DNA of 33,139 nucleotides, taken from positions 174,605 to 207,743 of the forward strand of contig JAHZDZ010000008.1 of NCBI GenBank assembly GCA_019422105.1, given 5' to 3'. The stretch's first letter is position 1. Every line of letters begins with the position of its first letter. The DNA comes from Bacillota bacterium. GTDB lineage: Bacteria; Bacillota; Clostridia; Lachnospirales; Anaerotignaceae. A model generated the notes under the pieces. The model worked only from the letters and a program-made list of their open reading frames with translations, did not search any database and was not told the DNA's origin. The translations under genes were made by a program, and so were the position numbers. Shown here in pieces: positions 16,745 to 22,709 of this stretch.

Positions 16745-17224
16745 TTGCCGATACAATATATGGATATTAAAACCATAGCGGCAGCGGCTTCCATAGATTT
16801 ATTGCAAAAAAAGGTTACAGAGAAAGATTTGAAAATCAAAAATTTAGAAACAGTTGTGGACTTGCAAAGCTTTGAGATTGATTTGTTAAAAGAGGAACAA
16901 TTGAAAGAGCAGGCTACAGAGAAAAAAATGATCTATCTTGGAAAATTTACAGTTACCTATTATTGCCATTGCAATGAATGCTGTGGAAAAACAGACAGAA
17001 TTACGGCATCAGGGGCATTAGCGACAGAAGGTGTCACGATAGCCATGGACACGGGAAAGGTGCAACTGGGTTCGTATGTTTATATTGATGGCGTTGGTTG
17101 TAGGATTGTTCAGGATAAGGGCGGAGCGATAAAGGGAAATAAAATTGATGTTTATGTCAGCAGCCATACAGAAGCTTTGCAGTTTGGAAAACAAAAGGAT
17201 ATTGATGTTTGGCTGATTGCCTGA
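16745..17224 (+). CDS. 3D-domain (double-psi barrel) protein with N-terminal hydrophobic segment and coiled coil
   Basis: TTG 16745 is the first conventional start, but the frame stays open upstream. From ATT 16685, right after AAAGGAGGAG, it would add LVPKIIASFIIIACAV, a convincing membrane anchor or signal, so the real start is probably a rare codon near 16685-16690. A coiled-coil-like region (LKIKNLETVVDLQSFEIDLL) comes next. The C-terminal 3D domain has TVTYYCHCNECCGK, a TASG block, and the conserved aspartates in IAMDTG, QDKGGAIKGNKIDVY. Such domains occur in cell-wall-active enzymes (lytic transglycosylase-like) and in phage proteins. Probably acts at or outside the membrane, an odd partner for DNA-metabolism genes. 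Confidence 0.72.
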   Translation: MPIQYMDIKTIAAAASIDLLQKKVTEKDLKIKNLETVVDLQSFEIDLLKEEQLKEQATEKKMIYLGKFTVTYYCHCNECCGKTDRITASGALATEGVTIAMDTGKVQLGSYVYIDGVGCRIVQDKGGAIKGNKIDVYVSSHTEALQFGKQKDIDVWLIA

Positions 17225-17260
17225 TATATTGCGGTGTCATTCAATTACATATAGCGGGGG

Positions 17261-17905
17261 ATGGATGAAAGTTTGAAAATAGTAACACTTAATGTCGGCG
17301 GTTTTGACGCTGCCTTTCAAGGGATGCGCAATCCGATGAATAGCTGGAATAAATCAGACAGCAGTATCGGTCGTGATTTCAAATATTTAAGGCATAATTA
17401 TATTATAGGAAAGGAGGACTTAAAGCTTGCCCAGGCTCTTATCAAGGCAGGAAATGAACATGCAAAGTTTCTACGGATGATACATGTGTGGGCTGATGCT
17501 GAGATGCCAAGATATATTTGGAGTGAATGGGATACCTATAAATTTAACACAAAAAATAGTTGTTCAACGATGCATAGGCTCTTAAACAACAAAGAAAAAA
17601 TTACAAAAGATTATTTTTTGACTTGTGAAGAAGATGATGATGTGATGGAGTTTCTAATTGACCGTCTCAACGAATTGAGGGAAGAATTTCTTAAAACAAA
17701 AAAGGATGAGCTTCTGATACGGGCAAAAAGACTTCTTCCGGAGGGTTTCCTTCAGCTTCGCACCGTTGATACCAATTATGCAGAGCTAAGAAATATGTAT
17801 TTTCAGCGCAGAAATCATAGGCTGAAAGAGGAATGGCAGAATGTATTTTGTAAATGGTTGGAAACACTGCCATATGCCAAAGAGCTTATATTATTTGAGG
17901 GGTAG
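17261..17905 (+). CDS. ThyX-fold-like phage protein lacking the RHR motif
   Basis: 214 aa from ATG 17261. TTG 17273 is an alternative start, about 8 bases after GGGGGATGGATG. Aligned by eye to flavin-dependent thymidylate synthase, the order of blocks corresponds. IKAGNEHAKF sits where ThyX has a GHETPFEH-type block, and MPRYIWSEWDTYK where it has the APIFVARQWFRHR-type strand. NSCSTMHRL falls at the NELSGRY position, and the C-terminal LLPEGFLQLRTVDTNYAEL and RRNHRLKEEW fall at the LP...WTVNARSL and SHAQWEI positions. The catalytic RHR and the serine nucleophile region are replaced, so normal dUMP methylation is doubtful. It lies next to guanylate kinase and deoxyribosyltransferase genes. 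The homology is my visual judgement. Confidence 0.6.
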   Translation: MDESLKIVTLNVGGFDAAFQGMRNPMNSWNKSDSSIGRDFKYLRHNYIIGKEDLKLAQALIKAGNEHAKFLRMIHVWADAEMPRYIWSEWDTYKFNTKNSCSTMHRLLNNKEKITKDYFLTCEEDDDVMEFLIDRLNELREEFLKTKKDELLIRAKRLLPEGFLQLRTVDTNYAELRNMYFQRRNHRLKEEWQNVFCKWLETLPYAKELILFEG

Positions 17906-17907
17906 GG

Positions 17908-18465
17908 ATTACAATCTTATTGCTATTGGGTAAAAGCGCAGCAGGAAAGGATACAATTCAAAAGGAGCTAATCAAACAGGGACTATATCCGGTTGTCCCA
18001 TATACGACAAGACCGATGAGAAAGGGAGAAAGAGACGGTACAACATATCATTTTATTTCAAAGGAAGACTTTTTTCACAAACAAAAATCAGGCTTTTTTG
18101 CAGAGACAACCTCCTATCGGGCGGCGAATAATGAGGTATGGCACTATGGAAGTGCAATTGAGGATTTATCAGACCATAAGGTCATGATAATAAATCCAGA
18201 AGGGCTAAAAGCGCTAAAAGACTTAGGACAATTTCATATTGTTTCGTTTTATTTATTGTCCAATATGGAAAGCTTGCAAAAACGGATGTTAGAGCGTGGG
18301 GATGATTTAAACGAAGCCAGGAGAAGACGAAAGGCTGATAAAGTTGACTTTGCCAATATTGATAATTATATTGATTTTTCTCTTAGAAACGATACCGGCT
18401 TTAATCCTGCTGTGTTGGCAAAAATAATCTTGTTTTTATATAAGGCTGCGATTGGAGAGAAGTAA
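17908..18465 (+). CDS. Guanylate kinase-like nucleoside monophosphate kinase
   Basis: The P-loop is ITILLLLGKSAAGKD, so the natural start is probably ATT 17908, five bases after GAGGGG. The first conventional codon, TTG 17920, would cut the first beta strand and leave 181 aa instead of 185. The GMP-binding block VPYTTRPMRKGERDGTTYHF is nearly canonical, and EARRRRKADKVDF holds the lid and arginines of the family. The enzyme would phosphorylate GMP/dGMP (or another nucleoside monophosphate) with ATP in the cytoplasm, feeding dNTP pools for phage replication. It is slightly shorter than cellular Gmk (about 200 aa). Substrate specificity is not certain; a modified nucleotide is possible given its neighbours. 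Confidence 0.82.
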   Translation: MTILLLLGKSAAGKDTIQKELIKQGLYPVVPYTTRPMRKGERDGTTYHFISKEDFFHKQKSGFFAETTSYRAANNEVWHYGSAIEDLSDHKVMIINPEGLKALKDLGQFHIVSFYLLSNMESLQKRMLERGDDLNEARRRRKADKVDFANIDNYIDFSLRNDTGFNPAVLAKIILFLYKAAIGEK

Positions 18466-18906
18466 TTGGAACGGTTTCTTATTTATTTATTAGGTGGTAT
18501 GGGCAAGTTTGGCAAAGAAAATTTTAATGAGGGAAATAAATGGAGAGTTGATTTAAAAAATCAATTGGAAACAAAATGCTCTGATTATAAAGTACATGTG
18601 ATTAACCCTAATAACTATCATAGCTTTTTGGATGATACGACATATGATTCTGAACTGGAAGTAATGGAATTTGATTTAAATAAATTGAGAAATTGCAATA
18701 TTGGTATTTGTAATTTTAATGATGTTAACAGCCTGGGCACAATGGCCGAGCTCGCTGTTGCATATGAGAGAAAAATACCGATTATCGGATTATGTGAAAA
18801 TGGTGAGAATATTTTGCTGCACCCCTGGCAGAAGAGCATGTGCCATAAAATATTTACGGACAGGGCAGATTTGGTGGACTATGTATTAACTTACTATTTA
18901 GATTGA
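18466..18906 (+). CDS. Nucleoside 2-deoxyribosyltransferase-like protein
   Basis: 146 aa, TTG 18466 directly after the previous stop, with GGAGAGAAG at 18453-18461. The N-terminal YLLGGMGKFG corresponds to the YLAGPM-type strand/loop of the deoxyribosyltransferase superfamily. Then come an Asp-rich central part (EFDLNKLRNCNIGI) and SLGTMAELAVAYERKIPIIGL, the block with the catalytic Glu region found in that family. Such enzymes swap the base of deoxyribonucleosides or hydrolyse nucleotides. In a phage nucleotide operon this suggests salvage or base exchange. The family is broad, so the exact reaction is not predicted. Confidence 0.68.
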   Translation: MERFLIYLLGGMGKFGKENFNEGNKWRVDLKNQLETKCSDYKVHVINPNNYHSFLDDTTYDSELEVMEFDLNKLRNCNIGICNFNDVNSLGTMAELAVAYERKIPIIGLCENGENILLHPWQKSMCHKIFTDRADLVDYVLTYYLD

Positions 18907-18913
18907 GGCGTGT

Positions 18914-19060
18914 ATGTTAAATCACAAAGACAAAAAATTACTGATAGAACTAATTTGCAATGAACAGACTCAGATCATTACAAGGAATCCTGAAAAATAT
19001 GAAAGCAATAAATATAAGTATTTAGAAGCGTTAAAAGTAAAAATCAAAGATATGAATTAG
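18914..19060 (+). CDS. Small hypothetical phage protein, 48 aa
   Basis: Short frame starting ATG 18914, with GAGGCG just upstream, and ending in TAG at 19060. It encodes a charged helical peptide beginning MLNHKDKKLLIELI and ending KVKIKDMN. It fits exactly between the deoxyribosyltransferase-like and glutaredoxin genes and keeps the operon packing, which supports it as a real gene. No function recognised. Confidence 0.6.
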   Translation: MLNHKDKKLLIELICNEQTQIITRNPEKYESNKYKYLEALKVKIKDMN

Positions 19061-19086
19061 AATTTAGCTAAAACGGAGGATAAGTA

Positions 19087-19290
19087 TTGAATAAGATTAT
19101 TTTATATAGTACCCATTGTCCCCAATGTAATATTTTAGAGAAAAGACTAAAATCAAAGGGTGTAGATTACATAGAAGTGAACGATACTGACATTATGATA
19201 AAAAAGGGTTTTTATTCTGCTCCTATGCTTGATGTGAACGGTGTAGAAATGAATTTTCAGGAAGCAAGCGAATGGTTGAATAAACAGTAA
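19087..19290 (+). CDS. Glutaredoxin-like thiol-disulfide protein (NrdH type)
   Basis: 67 aa, TTG 19087, with CGGAGGA six bases upstream. The redox motif is C11-P-Q-C14 in STHCPQCNILEKRL, followed by the SAPML block with the cis-proline typical of glutaredoxins and a final helix (EASEWLNKQ). It is the minimal fold of this family. Adjacency to nrdD and nrdG indicates that it supplies electrons for ribonucleotide reduction, or keeps the reductase thiols reduced. Some class III reductases use formate instead, so the partner is inferred from context. Confidence 0.85.
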   Translation: MNKIILYSTHCPQCNILEKRLKSKGVDYIEVNDTDIMIKKGFYSAPMLDVNGVEMNFQEASEWLNKQ

Positions 19291-19305
19291 TTGGAGGACA
19301 TGGAT

Positions 19306-20000
19306 ATGAAAAGCAGTAAATCAATTGTAGAACCATATTTAAAAAAGCAGGACTGGAGGGTAAAAGAGAACTCAAATTCTCCCTTTAGTTTTGGAGGGTT
19401 AAATAAGTATATTACTTCTGAAGTAAGTAAGGATTATTGGCTGAGAGAGGTTTACCCAGAGGGTATAGCACAGGCTTATATAACTGGGCATATTCATATT
19501 CATGATTTAGGCGGACTTAGTTTGTATTGCAGCGGTTATTCCTTAAGGGATATCCTTTTGAAAGGGGTTTGTGGTATACCTAACGTCCCTACATCATCTC
19601 CCGCAAAGCATTTTGACAGTATACTAAATCAAATATCAAATCTTCTTACAATTTTCCAAAATGAAATTTTAGGCGCCGTGGCGCTGAATAGTTTTGATAC
19701 ATTGCTGGCCCCTTTTATTAAAAAGGATAACCTGTCTTACGGGCAGGTAAAGCAATGCATGCAAAATTTTATTTTCAGTATTAACTCAAATAGCAGGATG
19801 GGGGCGGAACCGGCGTTCAGTAATCTGACGTTTGATTTAACACCTCCAAATGATTTGCTGGAAGAATATGTAATGATTGGCGGAGATCTTGAAAGCTTTA
19901 CATACCGTTCCTGCCAGAGAGAGATGGATATGCTTAATAAAGCATTCTTTGAAATAATGATTGAAGGGGATTCAGCAGGCAAGTTGTTCGCGTATCCGAT
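19306..20000 (+). CDS. nrdD: Anaerobic ribonucleoside-triphosphate reductase NrdD, exon 1
   Basis: The start is ATG 19306, eight bases after GGAGG; the TTG at 19291 overlaps that site. Exon 1 encodes about 231 residues and ends in the middle of an Ile codon after position 20000. Family blocks are visible: SFGGLNKYI, HIHDLGGLSLYCSGY (substrate-site region) and NSNSRMGAEPAFSN, then KLFAYPI. There is no N-terminal ATP cone, so the overall allosteric site of many cellular NrdD is missing. It is joined to 20400-21474 by RNA splicing, giving 589 aa with a correct frame (695 plus 1075 bases). The enzyme reduces NTPs to dNTPs in anaerobic cells, using a glycyl radical installed by NrdG. Confidence 0.9.
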
Positions 20001-20399
20001 TAATTGGTAGTCGCTTTACACAGCAATGTGTATCGAAAAATGTGGTGAACCTAGAAATCTAGGGTGTGCGATTTACAATTGGGATCGTAGGAAATGACGG
20101 TTAGAAATCGTGCTAACAGGGGAAGCCTAAATCGGTAGAATATTTCGACAAGGTAATCCTGTGGTAAGTCAATTAATATAGATAGTGTTAGTAAAGCAAC
20201 AATTAGAGATGTTCTAATTAGAAGGACATGGAAACATATTTGTATTGATTGAAAACTCAAACGACTATTCCGCAAGGAAGTACATTTAAGGTGAAAATCC
20301 TTATTTGGAAGTGCCACACACCCATAATTGGGTGATGATATAGTCTAATCCCACTGTTAAATCAGTGTTAAAGTACCTAGAAATAGGGGGTACACAATG
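20001..20399 (+). ncRNA. Group I self-splicing intron in nrdD, no internal ORF
   Basis: The frame stops nine bases into the insert, while the protein homology resumes exactly after it: FAYPI before, PTYNIHKRFDWDN after. The 5' exon ends in ccgat, and its last bases pair with GTCG at 20010-20013 of the intron (P1, with the expected T-G wobble). The intron starts TAATTGG, like the phage T4 td intron. The core elements are present: R-like CTCAAACGACTA at 20256-20267 and S-like GATATAGTCT at 20337-20346, whose GACTA/TAGTC form P7. The hairpin CACCCA/TGGGTG fits P8, and CACTG/CAGTG fits P9. The last base is G at 20399. At 399 nt it holds no endonuclease gene. Confidence 0.92.
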
Positions 20400-21474
20400 A
20401 CCAACCTATAATATTCATAAGAGGTTTGACTGGGATAATCCCAACAATAAGCTCCTTTGGGAACTGACCGGAAAGTTTGGAACACCTTACTTTGCAAACT
20501 ACCTTAACAGTGATATGAATCCGGAGGATGCACGAAGCATGTGCTGCCGTTTAAGATTAGATTTAACAGAGCTAAGAAAACGGAACGGCGGTCTTTTTGG
20601 AGCGGGAGACAGCACAGGTTCTATTGGGGTAGTGACAATAAATCTCCCAAGAATTGCATATGAGAATAAGGGAGACAAAAACAAATTTTATGACAGCTTG
20701 GATTATTACCTTGAAAAAGCAAAAGACAGTCTTGCAATTAAAAGAAATTGGCTGAATAAAAATATTATTGAAACCAATGCGATACCGGCCTTTATTGAAT
20801 ATGTCGGCTCATTAAACAATTATTTTTCAACCATTGGCGTTATTGGAATGAATGAAATGTGCATGAATTTTTATGGTAAGGATATAAATATTCTCAGTGA
20901 AAAGGGGAAGAACTTTTCTGAGGAGGTTGGCCGTTACATAAGAAATAAATTAGTCGAGTTTCAAGAGGAAACCGGTAATTTATTCAACTATGAGGCAACG
21001 CCAGCAGAGTCCACATCCTATAGGCTGGCGTTAAAGGATAGAAAGGATTATCCAGACATTATAACGCAGGGGCAAGGGGCAGATTGCTATTATACGAACA
21101 GCTGCCATATTCCGGTTAACCTGGTTAACGGAATTGACTCTACGTTTAAGCATCAGGAAACAATGCAGTCCCAGTTTACCGGCGGGACAGTAATTCATAA
21201 TTATTTGGAAGGTGCAATTAGCGGAGAGCAGGCTAAGGCAATTGTAAAAAATATGTTTACAAACTATACAGTCCCGTATATGAGCATTTCGCCTATTTCA
21301 AGATATTGCAACGAGCATGGATATATTGAAGAAACCGTTGACAAGTGTCCGATATGCAAAAAAAGACTGAGGAAGTATCAGAGAATTACCGGTTACCTCA
21401 GATGCACTGACAATTTTAATAAGGGAAAACTTGCTGAATTTAAGGACAGAAAGCAAGTGAAATATGAAAATTAA
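20400..21474 (+). CDS. nrdD: Anaerobic ribonucleoside-triphosphate reductase NrdD, exon 2
   Basis: Completes the Ile codon at the splice junction and continues PTYNIHKRFDWDN. Conserved blocks are MCCRLRLD (active-site cysteine region), GSIGVVTINLPR, NYFSTIGVIGMNE and TNSCHIPVN. The Zn site near the end has YCNEHGYIEE and then CPICKKRL. The glycyl-radical loop is QRITGYLRC, matching the RVxGY of the family. The gene ends at 21474 and overlaps nrdG by 11 bases, so the two are coupled. Without splicing, only a truncated and inactive 234-235 residue exon 1 product would be made. Confidence 0.9.
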
Positions 21475-21937
21475 AACAATACTGAATGAGGATTTTTCTA
21501 ATTACAAAAAACCCTCTATGTTTATAGGAACTAGCAGATGTACATTTAAGTGTGATAAAGAGTGTGGAGTGCAAGTATGTCAAAATAGCGTACTTGCACA
21601 CGCGCCGGATATTGAGATAGATAATACTGAATTAACATATAGATATTTGAAGAATCATTTGACTAGTTCGCTTATTATCGGAGGTCTTGAACCAATTGAT
21701 ACCTTTGATGACCTCATTAACTTTTTGACCGTTTTCCGCAGGTATACCATGGATATGGTAGTGATATATACCGGATACGAAAAAGAAGAGATTAGCAGAA
21801 AAGTTGAAATTTTATCGTTATTTCCCAATATAATTATGAAGTTTGGAAGGTTTCTGCCCGGACACAAGAAGCATTATGATAATATTTTGGGAGTTTACTT
21901 GGCCAGTGATAACCAGTATGCAGAAAGGATTAGTTGA
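21464..21937 (+). CDS. nrdG: Anaerobic ribonucleotide reductase activating protein NrdG
   Basis: 157 aa, ATG 21464 inside the 3' end of nrdD. It is a small radical-SAM activase that uses a 4Fe-4S cluster and AdoMet to place the glycyl radical on NrdD. The cluster cysteines lie in TSRCTFKCDKECGVQVC. The spacing C-x3-C-x3-C differs from the classical C-x3-C-x2-C, although phage-type activases vary here. IIGGLEPIDTFDDL is the GGEP-like block that binds AdoMet, and YTGYEKEEI follows as in the family. Strong context support from the overlapping nrdD. Confidence 0.88.
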   Translation: MKIKTILNEDFSNYKKPSMFIGTSRCTFKCDKECGVQVCQNSVLAHAPDIEIDNTELTYRYLKNHLTSSLIIGGLEPIDTFDDLINFLTVFRRYTMDMVVIYTGYEKEEISRKVEILSLFPNIIMKFGRFLPGHKKHYDNILGVYLASDNQYAERIS

Positions 21938-21979
21938 TAAGGGTAAAAATCGTAGAATATGTATTATGGAGAAAGAAAA

Positions 21980-22411
21980 ATGAAAATTAAAATAAAATAT
22001 TTCGCCGAAGGAATTGACAAGCTTCGATATATTGATGGAGAAAAATCAAATTGGATTGATTTAAGGGCATCAGAGAGTATTTGCTTAAAAAAGGGAGAGT
22101 TTAAATTAATACCTCTCGGTGTGGGAATGGAATTACCGAAAGGCTATGAAGCGCATATTGTGCCAAGAAGTTCAACCTTTAAAAACTTTGGAATTATTCA
22201 AGCAAACCATTGCGGCATAGTGGATGGAAGCTATTGCGGGGACAATGATCAATGGATGTTTCCGGCTTACGCATTAAGGGATACTCAGATACATAAAAAT
22301 GACAGGATATGTCAATTCAGGATTATTCACAGCCAGCCTCAGATTAAGTTTAAAACAGTCAGCAGTTTAAAGGGGGATGACAGGGGAGGGTTTGGGAGTA
22401 CCGGAATATAG
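21980..22411 (+). CDS. dut: Phage dUTPase (deoxyuridine 5'-triphosphate nucleotidohydrolase)
   Basis: The start is ATG 21980, with GGAGAAAG just upstream; ATG 21959 in the same frame lacks such a site. The product is 143 aa. All five trimeric dUTPase motifs are seen: I DLRAS, II PRSSTFKN, III GIVDGSYCGDNDQW with the catalytic Asp, IV RICQFRI, and V DRGGFGSTG. It hydrolyses dUTP to dUMP and pyrophosphate, keeping uracil out of phage DNA and providing dUMP for thymidylate synthesis. That pairs with the ThyX-like gene upstream, although the latter may not be a normal thymidylate synthase. It is the last gene of the long operon. Confidence 0.94.
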   Translation: MKIKIKYFAEGIDKLRYIDGEKSNWIDLRASESICLKKGEFKLIPLGVGMELPKGYEAHIVPRSSTFKNFGIIQANHCGIVDGSYCGDNDQWMFPAYALRDTQIHKNDRICQFRIIHSQPQIKFKTVSSLKGDDRGGFGSTGI

Positions 22412-22475
22412 CATATTTTAAGACAAACTAAAATATATTAATATCAGAATATATTTTATAAGGGAATGAGATTAC

Positions 22476-22613
22476 ATAGAAAAGAGAAAAGAAGATAATA
22501 TATCCTGTTATAAAATAACACGTCATTTTTTGGGGAAAAAGCGTACAGAAGATTGTATAAAAAATATTTTAAAAAACATCTGTAAACAAAAGAAGTACGA
22601 AGAAATGGAGTAG
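22476..22613 (+). CDS. Possible small gene upstream of the recombinase, no standard start codon
   Basis: From about 22470 to the TAG at 22613 one frame is open and encodes a charged peptide with SCYKITRHFLGKKRTEDCIK, then more Lys/Ile-rich residues. The pattern I-T-R-x-F-x-G-x-x-R/K-T resembles small proteins I recall near clostridial recombinases, and the stop codon runs straight into a strong terminator, as at a normal gene end. AAGGGA at 22460-22465 precedes it, but no ATG, GTG or TTG is in frame near there; ATA 22476 would be the only nearby choice. It may be a decayed gene or chance in AT-rich DNA. Confidence 0.35.
   Translation: MEKRKEDNISCYKITRHFLGKKRTEDCIKNILKNICKQKKYEEME
22506..22520. 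promoter_or_regulatory. Operator-like palindrome upstream of the recombinase
   Basis: TGTTAT, three A residues, then ATAACA: a perfect six-base inverted repeat inside the 283-base gap between dut and the recombinase gene. It overlaps the candidate small reading frame. It could bind a repressor, but no consensus is known to me. Confidence 0.3.
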
Positions 22614-22634
22614 GCTCACTCCATTTCTTTTCAT
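22600..22634. terminator. Strong intrinsic terminator closing the phage operon
   Basis: AAGAAATGGAGT (22600-22611), loop AGGCTC, then ACTCCATTTCTT (22618-22629): a perfect 12-bp stem followed by TTC ATT on the plus strand and preceded by A-rich sequence, so it could act in both directions. It separates the long replication/nucleotide operon from the recombinase promoter. Confidence 0.8.
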
Positions 22635-22652
22635 TTATATAGGCTTCAATTG

Positions 22653-22661
22653 TGGTATAAT
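22653..22661 (+). promoter_or_regulatory. Extended -10 promoter of the recombinase gene
   Basis: TGGTATAAT at 22653-22661 has a perfect TATAAT with the TG of an extended -10 box. No good -35 is seen at the usual distance, which extended -10 promoters can do without. It lies 49 bases before the recombinase ATG and just after the terminator, so the recombinase is probably transcribed on its own. Confidence 0.6.
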
Positions 22662-22673
22662 ATGATATGCACA

Positions 22674-22703
22674 GACCACCAATTGATGCCATGATTGGAG
22701 GTC
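22674..22703 (+). promoter_or_regulatory. Leader hairpin covering the recombinase ribosome-binding site
   Basis: GACCACCAAT (22674-22683) pairs with ATTGGAGGTC (22694-22703) with one A-A mismatch and a 10-nt loop. The right arm contains the Shine-Dalgarno GGAGG used by ATG 22710. The stem could limit recombinase translation, or it could be a protein-binding or recombination site. Confidence 0.5.
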
Positions 22704-22709
22704 GATAAT

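Noticed and set aside
20051..20317. Minus-strand frame inside the intron
   Set aside because: It lies across conserved intron core elements on the opposite strand and has no homology features.
20001..20399. nrdD as a broken pseudogene or frameshift
   Set aside because: Exon junctions join in frame exactly and group I intron core elements are present.
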